From Cherax quadricarinatus (taxonomy: Eukaryota > Arthropoda > Malacostraca > Decapoda > Parastacidae): a stretch of 64,000 bases of DNA. How positions within the stretch are numbered: the stretch's first letter is position 1; every line of letters starts with the position of its first letter. The stretch spans positions 760,727 through 824,726 of the forward strand of contig NC_091293.1 in NCBI RefSeq assembly GCF_038502225.1. The letters run 5' to 3'. Below are positions 9,061 through 18,735 of the stretch, one piece after another. Position numbers and translations under genes: made by a program. The notes beneath the pieces were generated by a model that saw only the letters and a program-made list of their open reading frames with translations, ran no database searches and had not been told where the DNA came from.

Positions 9061-10176
9061 CAGTGGTCCCTTAATCGTCCGGCTTGATAGTCGTCCTTTT
9101 CGGAAATCGTCACGTTATTCTCATCCAAACATTGGCTCGCAAATGGTCGGTTTGCTTGCTAATCGTCCTTCATCCGGGACGCGTACTCACGCTCTGAGCT
9201 GCCTCGGCCTCCCTTTCCAGCCAGTGTGCCATTGTTTACCAGTGAACGACGGTCCCCTCACTTGTTCATATGAAATATTTCATAATATTCCATTCATTTT
9301 AGTGTATGCAAGTGCTAAATAAGCTACCATGGCTCCAAAGAAAGCTCCTAGTGCCAAGCCTTTGGTAAAGAAAGTGAGAAATATGATTGAATTTAAGAAA
9401 AACGTCATTGAACAATATGAAAGTGGCATACGTGTGGCCGAACTGGCCAGCTGAGGAGCTGCAAGAGCTTCAGCAGGAACAGGAACAGATCGCAGCTCAG
9501 AATCTTGCTGCAGAGGAAGAGGAGGATGAGAGATGGAAGAAGGTGCCTTCTTCAGAAATTAAGGAGATTTTTGAAATGTGGGGTAGGATGGAAAGATTTA
9601 TGGAGAAACATCACCCTGAGAAGGATGTTGCAAGCCATATCAGCAACTTGTACAGTGACAGAGTCTTGGACCATTTTAGGGAAGTTTGAAAGGTCCAAGA
9701 CTCTGTCACTGTACAAGCTGAAAGACATGCCAGAAACAGAGCTTTCTGGACACTTTTTTTGTGAGACAGGACTCCAGTGACTCTGAAGCTGGTCCTAGTG
9801 GCATTAAGAAACAGAAGAGAAGTAACCCCAGAAAAGCACTTGGTACCTGAGGTGTTGATGGAAGGGGATTCCCCTCCCAAACAGTAACTAATCCAATGTC
9901 TCTCCTCCTCCAGTCTTCCATACTCTAAGAAGAATCGCCAATAAAGGTAAGTGTTATGCTGTTAATGTTTCATTCATCATGTCCCATTGTATTGTTTATG
10001 TACTACATCTATATTTCAGGTAAAAAAATTTTTTTGTTTTAATACTTCTGGGTGTCAGGAACGGATTAATTGTATATACATTATTTCCTATTGGGAAAAT
10101 TGATTCGAAAATCGTCTTTTTCGATAATCGACGCACTTCCATGAACGGATTAACGATGATAAATGAGGGACCACTG
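9061..10176 (+). mobile_element. Tigger-like (pogo) DNA transposon, internally deleted
   Basis: The ends CAGTGGTCCCT and AGGGACCACTG are inverted and flanked by TA on both sides (9059-9060, 10177-10178). The plus strand encodes an N-terminal piece MAPKKAPSAKPLVKKVRNMI...EQYESGIRVAELA, the helix-turn-helix start of Tigger transposases, directly fused to an acidic C-terminal piece (LQELQQEQEQ, EEEEDERW, SSEIKEIFEMW). The DDE catalytic core is absent. Removing it restores the LINE reading (VFRY then LGVDVSADR), which confirms the insertion boundaries. Confidence 0.8.
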
Positions 10177-11044
10177 TATCTGAAAACATTCACTTCTTCC
10201 ATACTCCTCCTCCCCAATTTGATATCCAATTTTTCTTTATCTAAATCATTTGATACCCTCATCACCTTACTCTTTTCTATGTTCACTTTCAACTTTCTAC
10301 CTTTACACACACTCCCAAACTCATCCACTAACCTTTGCAATTTTTCTTTAGAATCTCCCATAAGCACAGTATCATCAGCAAAAAGCAACTGTGTCAATTC
10401 CCATTTTGCATTTTGTTCCCCATAATTTAATCCCACCCCTCTCCCGAACACCCTAGCATTTACTTCTTTTACAACCCCATCTATAAATATATTAAACAAC
10501 CATGGTGACATTACACATCCCTGTCTAAGACCTACTTTTACCGGGAAGTAGTCTCCCTCTCTTCTACACACCCTAACCTGACACTCACTATCCTCATAAA
10601 AACTCTTTACAGCATTTAGTAACTTACCACCTATTCCTTATACTTGCAACATTTGCCACATTGCTACTCTATCCACTCTATCAAATGCCTTTTCTAAATC
10701 CATAAATGCAATGAAAACTTCCCTATCTTTATCTAAATACTGTTCACATATATGCTTCAATGTAAACACTTGATCTACGCATCCCCTACCCACTCTGAAA
10801 CCTCCTTGCTCATCCACAATCCTACATTCTGTCTTACCTCTAATTCTTTCAATTATAACCCTACTGTACACTTTTCCTAGTATACTCAGTAAGTTTATTC
10901 CTCTATAATTTTTACAATCTCTTTTGTCCCCCTTCCCTTTATATAAAGGGACTATACATGCTCTCTGCCAGTCCCTAGGTACCTTCCCCTCTTTCATACA
11001 TTTATTAAACAAAAATACCAACCACTCCAACACTATACCCCCCC

Positions 11045-11797
11045 TGTTATGCAGAAAAGTAGGATAACTGGGGGCTTAAGCCTTGTCTAAGGGCAAAGGT
11101 AAAAGTTACACACATCTCAAACATAAACAGGCCACCCAGGGCTATCCCAGTCAAAACAGAAATTGCTAAACCAGTATTTGTTACTTCAATGGGTTGGTTA
11201 ACAGAGGGTTAGGCAAAATTCCTAGCTAGGAAAATATATCTATTTATTCAACATAACACTATATACACACTCTAGAAACACCTTTATCCTAAAACGCCCA
11301 AATGACGGTTCACAAGAAATAGCTGGTTGGCAGTCCACTAACCATAACACTCGCCCTAGTCAGCACCAGGCCGACTCTACTCCAATACCAACCCCATTTC
11401 TTATTTCTTCACTCATCCCACTGCACCCTGACCATGTCAGAGCCCAGGTGGGCATACAGGTAAGCCATAGAAGAGCCTATGGCTTGGGTTAGCTAAACAA
11501 AAGGAGTACACAACTGCAAACTTAGCTTAAATACACAGCATCTCCGACACCAGCCTCCACACCATGCTGACTCCACGTGACTGCCCCAAGCCACACTTAC
11601 CCCACGTACCCAAACACAGTTGGAAAATAAATCCCTAGCAGGATTTCTTTATGATTATAGTTTAACCTACTTTACAGTACCCCCAAAAGCACATTATGAA
11701 TTATAAAATTATGCTTTACAACTATAACATTCATACTATTATGACACCCTTCTCTACTGTATATACATTACAGTGTCATGTAGAATCCTGCATAACA
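11045..11797. mobile_element. Unclassified 750-bp element with TGTTATGCAG inverted ends (copy 2)
   Basis: It is colinear with 328-1077 and has the same 10-bp inverted ends. It interrupts the RTE-like LINE between its RT and endonuclease blocks. C-runs flank both sides (seven left, four right), so a CCCC duplication is possible but ambiguous. Confidence 0.65.
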
Positions 11798-12917
11798 CCC
11801 CAGCTACTTTACCCCCTTTCATTCTACGTAATGCCTCATGCACCTCTCCCACACTCACATCCTGTTCTTCTTCACTCCTAAAAGATGGTATACCACCCTG
11901 GCCAGTGCATGAAATTAACGCTTCCCTTTCTTCATTGACATTTAAAAGTTCCTCAAAATATTCTCGCCATCTACCCAAAACCTCCATCTCCCCATCTACC
12001 AACTCCCCTACTCTGTTTTTAACTGACAAATCCATTCGTTCTCTAGGCTTTCTTAACTTGTTTAACTCCAAAATTTTTATTTTCATTAAAATTTCTTGAC
12101 AGTGCCTCTCCCACTCTATCATCTACTCTCCTTTGGCACTCTCTCACCACTCTCTTCACCTTTCTTTTACTCTCCATATACTCTACTCTTCTTATAACAC
12201 TTCTGCTTTGTAAAAACATCTCATAAGCTAACTTTTTCTCTTTTATCACACTCTTTACTTCATCATTCCACCAATCACTCGTCTTTCCTCCTGCACCCAC
12301 CCTCATATAACCACAAACTTCTGCCCCACATTCTAATACTGCATTTTTAAAACTATTCCAACCCTCTTCAACCATCCCCCCCTCCCCACCACTACTCATA
12401 CTTGCACCAGCCCACCTTTCTGCCAATAGTTGCTTATATCTCACCCAAACTTCCTCCTCCCTTGGTTTATACACTTTCACCTCCCTCTTGCTTGTTGTTG
12501 CCATTTTCATCTTTTCCCATCTACCTCTTACTCTAACTGTAGCTACAACTAAATAATGATCCGATATATCAGTTGCCCCTCTATAAACATGTACATCCTG
12601 GAGCCTACCCATCAACCTTTTATCCACCAATACATAATCTAACAAACTACTTTCATTACGTGCTGGATATACGTTTTAATTTTCCTACCTCCAAATTTGG
12701 CATGATTGCCCTGAGATGCCTGGTCAGCATAGAATGGGTCTTAATGCTTGGTGTACACTATATTAAAAAATTCTGGGACCACTTAGTACCTTGTGGGAGC
12801 GCCAGTTAAATTGAGCGCCAGCTGGAGCAAACAGTGCGACAAACACCAAGGATTCACTGATGTAATGTCATATTAGCACTCCTCTTTTAAGAGGAAAGTG
12901 ATGTTAACCCCAAGTTT

Positions 12918-13232
12918 AGGGTCTGTCTACCTCTGTATCTCTCTATCTGTGTCTATCTTTGTCTGTCTCAATCACTGTCTCTATCTCTATGTCTATCTGT
13001 CTCTGTCTATCTGGCTCTGTCTATCTCTGTCTCACAGGTACACAAATACATGTGTACATAGTGTAAATTACCTAGGATAACCCAAAAAATCCAGACAAAG
13101 TGCTATACTCTGCTTGAAGATGTGAGTAAAGGTGATGGCGCAGTCTTGTGGCTCTCTCTGAGACAAAGAGCTAGATGGATAGACAGATAGACAGGGAGCT
13201 TGACAGACAGACAAGTAGACAGACAGACATGT
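12918..13232. repeat. Opposed TCTG/TCTA and CAGA/GATA microsatellites around a LINE tail
   Basis: TCTGTCTATCTC-type tetranucleotides run from about 12918 to 13033, and the complementary GACAGATAGACAGG type from about 13170 to 13230. Between them, at 13034-13110, lies a decayed tail with ACCTAGGATAACCCAAAAAA, shared with the LINE 3' ends listed at 36108, 40386 and 52793. Confidence 0.7.
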
Positions 13233-13426
13233 TTGTGTACCAGCGAAAACAAAGCCAGGGCGATGCTCTTCAAATGTCACCTCTAATCTTTTCTTATCAC
13301 TGCACACTCGCGTATGCTCATCAAACGTCAGCTCTTATCAAATGTTATCTAATCTTATGTCACTGTCAGGGGTGGACTTTGCTTTTCATGCTTCAAGGGA
13401 ACTTATTATTACCTATTATTCTTCTT

Positions 13427-13855
13427 CTTTCAACAAACCGGCCGTATCCCACTGAGGCGGGGTGGCTCAAAAAGAAAAACGAAAGTTTCTCTTTTTAAAT
13501 TTAGTAATTTATACACGAGAAGGGGTTACTAGCCCCTTGCTCCCAGCATTTTAGTCGCCTCTTACAACACGCATGGCTTACAGAGGAAGAATTCTGTTCC
13601 ACTTCCCCACGGAGATAAGAGGAAATAAACAAGAACAAGAACTAGAAAGAAAATAGCAGAAAACCCAGAGGGGTATGTATGTATATATATGCTTGTACAT
13701 GTATGTGTAGTGTGACCTAAGTGTAAGTAGAAGTAGCAAGACGTACCAGCAATCCTACCATCATATAAAACAAGTACAGGCTTTCGTTTTCCACTCGCTT
13801 GGCAGGACGGTAGTACCTCCCTGGGTGGTTGCTGTCTACCAACCTACTACCTATG
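13427..13855. mobile_element. Dispersed 'GGCCATATCCCAC' repeat, full copy
   Basis: It starts TTTCAACAAACCGGCCGTAT and includes all family blocks up to the GTGGTTGCTGTCTACCAACC tail. It is colinear with 7217-7675 and 15890-16550. Confidence 0.75.
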
Positions 13856-13877
13856 ATTACCTATTATTATTACATAT

Positions 13878-14433
13878 CATCATCATCCTCATCCTCCTCC
13901 TCCTCCTCTCCCTCGTCCTCCTCCTCTCCCTCCTCCTCCTTTCCCTCCTCCTCCTCCTCCTCCTCTCCCTCCTCCTCCTCCTCCTCTCCCTCCTCCTCCT
14001 CCTCCTCCTCCTCCTCCTCCTCCTCCTCCTTCTCTCTCCTCCTCTCTTCGCGTCCTCCTCCTCCTCCTCCTCCTCCTCCTCCACCTCCTCTCCCTCCTCC
14101 TTCTCTACCTCCTCCTCCTCCTCTCCCTCCTCCTCCTCCTCTCCCTCCTTCTCCTCCTCCTCTTCTTTTCCCTCCTCCTCCTCTTTTCCCTCCTCCTCTT
14201 CTCCCTCTTCCTCCTCCTCCCTCTTCCTCCTCTTCTTCTCCCTCTTCCTCCTCTTCTTCTTCCTCTTCCTCCTCTTCTTCTCCCTCTTCCTCCTCTTCTT
14301 CTCCCTCTTCCTCCTCTTCTTCTCCCTCTTCCTCCTCTTCTTCTCCCTCTTCCTCCTCTTCTTCTCCCTCTTCCTCCTCTTCTCCCTCTTCCTCTTCCTC
14401 CTCCTCCTCTTCCTACTCCTCCTCCTCCTCGTC
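13878..14433. repeat. 556-bp polypyrimidine tract (CTC/TTC rich)
   Basis: The plus strand is almost purely C and T: (TCC)n at first, then a regular 21-bp unit of the form CTCTTCCTCCTCTTCTTCTCC from about 14215 to 14390. Long frames on both strands (Ser/Pro/Leu or Arg/Glu/Lys) are composition artefacts. Mirror symmetry makes triplex (H-DNA) formation plausible. Confidence 0.9.
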
Positions 14434-14587
14434 ATTATTATCATATACTTCTACATATCCAAAACATTGCTGGGACATATAAATACTTTGTATATATTCC
14501 AAGACAATAGTAAATGGCCAAGGCAGGTGTAAATGTCCACCTGTCAGTGTGTTTGTGACAATTTGAGTAAAATTTCAGTACCTAATA

Positions 14588-14867
14588 CACATAAAAGAGA
14601 GAAGCTCACGACGACATTTCGGTCCGACTTGGACCATTTACAAAGTCACACTAACCAGAAGTGGAGCAGGACGGCTATAATTTCATCTTGTCTTAATTTC
14701 ATCTTGTCGGTATTATATACCATTCTTGTACTACTACTACTACTACCACCACCACCACCACCTCTTCCTGCCTATATATAGCCGTCCTGCTCCACTTCTG
14801 GTTAGTGTGACTGTAAATGGTCCAAGTCGGACCGAAACGTCGTCGTGAGCTTCTCTCTTTTATGTGC
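14588..14867. mobile_element. Foldback element with 91-bp inverted arms
   Basis: The left arm (14588-14679) and right arm (14777-14867) are near-perfect inverse copies, including GTCCGACTTGGACCATTTAC and AACCAGAAGTGGAGCAGGAC. The loop holds a TAC/CACC microsatellite. A relative of the outer flank (TTATTTGTGTATCG, GGTATTGTG) is seen at about 6155. Confidence 0.8.
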
Positions 14868-15487
14868 GGGTTATTTGTGTATCGTTCCAGTCACGGTATT
14901 GTGCCTTTTTTATTTCAGTACCTAATACTAGTGTCAGAACAAAGATTGGTTATGAAATGACAAGAACTTCTATAAATTGTAATTATCAGAACATAAAAAT
15001 TATGTAAAATAATATGAAAAAATAGTAAAAAAGGTATATCGGCAACACTTTTGCAAGCTGCAGGACTTGATGTTGATGTTGCCGTCACGTCAGCATCCAG
15101 TGCCAACTTCTCAGCCTCATATCTCTGTAAGTACTCACCCTAATTTTTTTTTATCCTATAACACTTGGAAAAATGTGCTCTTTATTTTCATTAAAAAAAA
15201 TGACTGTTTTATTTTTCAAAATATTTGGGGCATTGCATGAGAGAACGTATATATACGTTTGGACTGTTTATGGGTTAATACAATATACAGGAGGGTTTCA
15301 TTTTATGGCAATTTTCTGATGTGGATCTTTCAATTACAACCAAAAATTTCTTTATACGACTCCCTGATTCCCTAATTTGGCATCTGCATGCCACTCTGTT
15401 TATTTACATCCTTCGCGAGCTCTGCATCTTTCAATTATATCTGGAAACTTTTCAAAATTTCAAGTGTTTAAGTTATTGTGTATGTTA

Positions 15488-16550
15488 TTTTTTTTCAACA
15501 AACTGGCCATATCCCACCGAGGCAGGGTGGCCATATCCCACCGAGGCAGGGTGGCCCAAAAAGAAAAGTTTCTCTTTCTAAATTTAGTAATCTATACAAG
15601 AAATGGGGTTACTAGCCCTTTGCCTCTGGCATTTTACTCGCCTCTTATGACATGCATGGCTGATAGAGGAAGAAGTCTGTTCTACTTCTCCATGGAGATA
15701 AGAGGAAATAAACAACAAGAACTAGTAAGAAAATAGAAGAAAATCCAAAAGGGTGTGTATATACATGCTTGTACAGAGCATGGGTAGAGTGACCCAAGTT
15801 GAAGTACAAGTAACAAAATGTTCCTGAAATCTTGCATGTTTATAAGACAAAAAAAAAAACAACAACAATCCTACCTTCTTTCTTTTCTTTCTTTCAACAA
15901 ACCGGCCATATCCCACCGAGGCGGGGTGGCACAAAAGGAAAAACGAAAGTTTCTCTTTTTACATTTAGTAATATATACAGGAGAAGGGGTTACTAGCCCC
16001 TTGCTCCCAGCATTTTAGTCGCCTCTTACGACACACATGGCTTACGGAGGAAGAATTCTGTTCCACTTCCCCATGGAGATAAGAGGAAATAAACAAGAAC
16101 TAGAAAGAAAATAGCAGAAAACCCAGAGGGGTGTGTGTATATATATGCTTGTACATGTATGTGTAGTGTGACCTAAGTGTAAGTAGAAGTAGCAAGACAT
16201 ACCTGAAATCTTGTATGTTTATGAGACAGAAAAAAGGACACCAGCAATCCTACCTTCATGTAAAATAATTACAGGCTTTCGTTTTACACTTGCTTGGCAG
16301 GACGGTAATACCTCCCTTGGTGGTTGCTGTCTACCAACCTACTACCACAAGATGGTAGTACATCCCTGGGTGGTTGCTGTCTATCAACCTTCTACCACAA
16401 GATGATAGTACCTCCCTGGGTGGTTGCTGTCTACCAACCTTCTACCACAAGATGGTAGTACCTTCATGGGTGGTTACTGTCTACCAGCCTTCTACCACAA
16501 GATGATAGTACCTCCCTGGGTGGTTGCTGTCTACCAACCTATTACCTAGG
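15488..16550. mobile_element. Two dispersed 'GGCCATATCCCAC' repeats in tandem
   Basis: The first copy (about 15488-15780) has a short internal duplication of CATATCCCACCGAGGCAGGG. The second (15890-16550) is full length. Both lie in the same orientation. Confidence 0.7.
16297..16547. repeat. 50-bp tandem repeat, five units
   Basis: The tail motif CTACCAACCT recurs at 16331, 16381, 16431, 16481 and 16531, an exact 50-bp period. Each unit contains ACAAGATGGTAGTACCTCCC and GGTGGTTGCTGTCTACCAAC. It is a local expansion of the 3' tail of the dispersed repeat, which has one unit elsewhere. Confidence 0.85.
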
Positions 16551-16730
16551 TGTATTTTATATATACTCTGATAATTGTACTTAAATATGTATCTGTACCT
16601 AAATAAATTTACTATGCTGGCATGCACGTACGCATTAAAATTACTAAGAGTGTCTCACTAGTCTTGAAGATGAAATAAACATAATAATAATCGCTCTGGG
16701 GCACTGTACATTAATATAGATTTCTTTTAA

Positions 16731-17190
16731 CACATTGGCCGTCTCCCACCGAGGCGGGGTGACCCACCGAGGCGGGGTGACCTATAAAAAGAACACTTTC
16801 ACCATCATTCACATATAATCACTGTCTTTGCAGAGGAGTCCAGATATGGCAGTTTAGATGTCACTCCAAACAGCCAATATCCAAAACCCCTCCTTTAAAG
16901 TGCAGGCACTGTACTTCCCATCTCCAGGAGTCAAGTCCAGCTAACCAGTTTCTCTGAGTCCCTTCACAAACTATTACTGTGCTTACTCTCCAACAGCTCA
17001 TCAGGTACCAAAAACTATTCCTCTCCATTCACTCATATCTAACACTTTTACACATGCCTGTTGTATGTCCAAGCCCCTTGCACACAAAACCTCTTTTACC
17101 CCCTCCCTCCATCCTTTCCTAGGATGAACCCTACCCCTTCTCCCCTCCACTACAGATTTATACACCTTCCAAGTCATTAAATACTTTAAA
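16731..17190 (-). mobile_element. RTE-like LINE 3' fragment
   Basis: It is colinear with 8142-8650 (AACACATTGGCCGTCTCCCA, TTTGCAGAGG, AAGTGCAGGCACTGTACTTC). The minus strand reads VEGRRGRVHPRKGWREGVKE and ARGLDIQQACVKVLDMSEWR, the C-terminal end of the RTE-like polyprotein. It is 5' truncated. Confidence 0.75.
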
Positions 17191-17198
17191 TTGTAATA

Positions 17199-17260
17199 CA
17201 GTGGACCCACGGCCAAGGAAGGAATTGTCTAATGATAAATTGGACTAACGAAGCATTTGA
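17199..17260. mobile_element. Tigger-like terminal fragment
   Basis: TA followed by CAGTGGACCCACGG, as in the Tigger-like ends in this window. The second end is not visible. Confidence 0.4.
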
Positions 17261-17732
17261 GCATTGCCACCATCACACAGGAGTGTTGTGTGCCACCATC
17301 ATTCTGCGATATTTGTTTAATCAAAATACATTTCTCATATCTGTTTGTTTTCTATATCATATCTTTTTTCTCATAAGAATATAAGAACTGGTTGTATGAA
17401 AAGAGTTACTTTTACTGACCAAGTTTGTTTCATAAACTAACTGCACATGAGCAGTATTATCATATAGCAGCTTTGTTAATATATTTTCAACCGACTCTTG
17501 AGCACCGAGATTTACCACCTGGAATTCTTGAAAAAGTCTCCAAACAGTTGAACTAGGATATCATTAAACAGTGTACCTAACCCCGGCTGTCCCTCATGTC
17601 TCGCACCATCATCATTCTCACTCACCAGTGTTTGTGATGAATTAAGATGAAGTAAGCTTTCATTGTACATCACTTAGAGAAAACTCATGCCTGGCTTGAA
17701 ACCTAGCATCATCTTTGACATAAAAGGTTGAG
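17261..17732. other. Intergenic, nothing recognised
   Basis: No frame or repeat that I can match. Confidence 0.35.
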
Positions 17733-17840
17733 GTAAACAAACCTTACCACGGGCGGGGTTTGAACTCGTGGCGAGTGAGTTATGAAACTCCAGGCCAGCG
17801 AGTAAGCCACTGGGCGAACTGGTTACAAAAGGATTCATCC
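17733..17840 (-). mobile_element. tRNA-derived SINE head
   Basis: The minus strand shows CCAGTTCGCCCAGTGGCTTA (box A region) and CGAGTTCAAACCCCGCCCG (box B region), the same family as 5538-5630. Confidence 0.5.
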
Positions 17841-18480
17841 AACTAGGTATATTTAAACACCATAGAGAGGTTAGCACAGGCCACACTGACCACAAATGCA
17901 AGTTTTCACAGATGAATCTCCTGCCAGCATGGTCACAGTGGTGCCTCTGCTAACCTCTCTATGTCAAGTTTTGTAATTTGACAGCGAATTGGCAGTGAGA
18001 GAAGCATTCTGAAAATGCGTGTAATAAATAATTCTTTAATATTAATAAAAAAGCACTGAATAAACAAACGGTATAAGTACTTCGTAATTAGCAAAAAAAA
18101 AAAATAATAAAAGGCATAAGGAGAATGTTTCAAGAAAACTGAAAGCATCATCATTAAAACCATTAGTAAAGAAAAACTCTACTTCAAGACTTACTATCTA
18201 AGGGGGAAGGTGTCGCTGTACTCGTTCAATAGTTTCCTAACAGACTGAGGTGAAACAATAATGAAGTCATCGAATGAGATTGAGATTTTGTGTTGATGAG
18301 ATAAGAGGATGAATGATGGAGCATCTAGAGTCCTGAAGAAATGAGGCAACTTACAGAAATACCAGGTTCTGAGTTTCTCAGACAAAATATTAAAGGTAAA
18401 AAGAAGATATATTATGGAGGTAATTCACAAGATGAAAATCTAATGGACAGAGATTAGAGACTAATGTACTATAATCACCT
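17841..18480. other. Intergenic, nothing recognised
   Basis: AT-rich DNA with no convincing frame, RNA gene or repeat. Confidence 0.35.
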
Positions 18481-18499
18481 GCCGTTCAGTTTGTCAACT

Positions 18500-18735
18500 A
18501 CTGAGGAGCAGTTGTGTGCACAACTGAGCAACTGTTACATACCATGTAACATTGTTCTGAGATGTAGTTGTGTGTACAACTTAGCAGCTGTTACATACCA
18601 TGTAACATTGTTCCGAGACGCAGTTGTGTGTACAACTGAGCAGCTGTTACATACCATGTAACATTGTTCCGAGACGCAGTTGTGTGTACAACTGAGCAGC
18701 TGTTACATGCCATGTAACATTGTTCTGAGACACAG
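18500..18735. repeat. 56-bp tandem repeat, about four units
   Basis: ACCATGTAACATTGTTC recurs at 18541, 18597 and 18653, a 56-bp period, each unit including CAGTTGTGTGTACAACTGAG (itself a small palindrome). The array stops where the LINE 3' end begins. Confidence 0.85.

Larger units (their letters stand above)
8142..12655 (-). mobile_element. RTE-like LINE, broken and twice interrupted
   Basis: Minus-strand frames give, in order, the end of an endonuclease (12645-12043: MLDYVLVDKRLM, ATDISDHYLVVATVRVRG, SDWWNDEVK), an RT fragment (11033-10638: VPRDWQRACIVPLYKGKGDK, NYRGINLLS, FMDLEKAFDRVDR), the RT core (10571-10050: VGLRQGCVMSPWLFNIFIDG, LLFADDTVLMGDSKEKLQRL) and the C-terminal part (8985-8671: YGCEAWVV). 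This order is that of an RTE/BovB-type polyprotein. A Tigger-like element (9061-10176) and the 750-bp element (11045-11797) sit inside it, and frameshifts separate the rest, so it is inactive. Confidence 0.8.
7719..15278. mobile_element. TTAA-flanked element, ends only, split by nested insertions
   Basis: A left end TTAA|CCCCTAAACAGTCCAAACG lies at 7719 and the inverse, CGTTTGGACTGTTTATGGG|TTAA, at 15278. The outer 28 bp match in 27 positions, including an ATATATAC block. TTAA duplication and C3-4 termini fit the piggyBac superfamily. Everything between about 7780 and 14900 is other repeats, so I infer one element broken by later insertions. Two unrelated solo ends in the right orientation remain possible. 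Confidence 0.45.
15283..16725. mobile_element. Decayed Tigger-like element with nested repeats
   Basis: The left part (TTTCATTTTATGGC, ATATCTGGAAACTTTTCAAA) and right part (CTGATAATTGTACTTAAATA, TGTACCTAAATAAATTTAC) are colinear with 35271-35640, so this is the same family split by repeats at 15488-16550. The termini are poorly preserved. Confidence 0.4.

Noticed and set aside
9387..9780. Small acidic host gene
   Set aside because: It lies inside a TA-flanked Tigger-like element and is the C-terminal part of its transposase joined to the N-terminal part by deletion.
13825..14532. Ser/Pro-, Leu- and Arg/Glu-rich frames
   Set aside because: Composition artefact of the polypyrimidine tract; no start context or domain.
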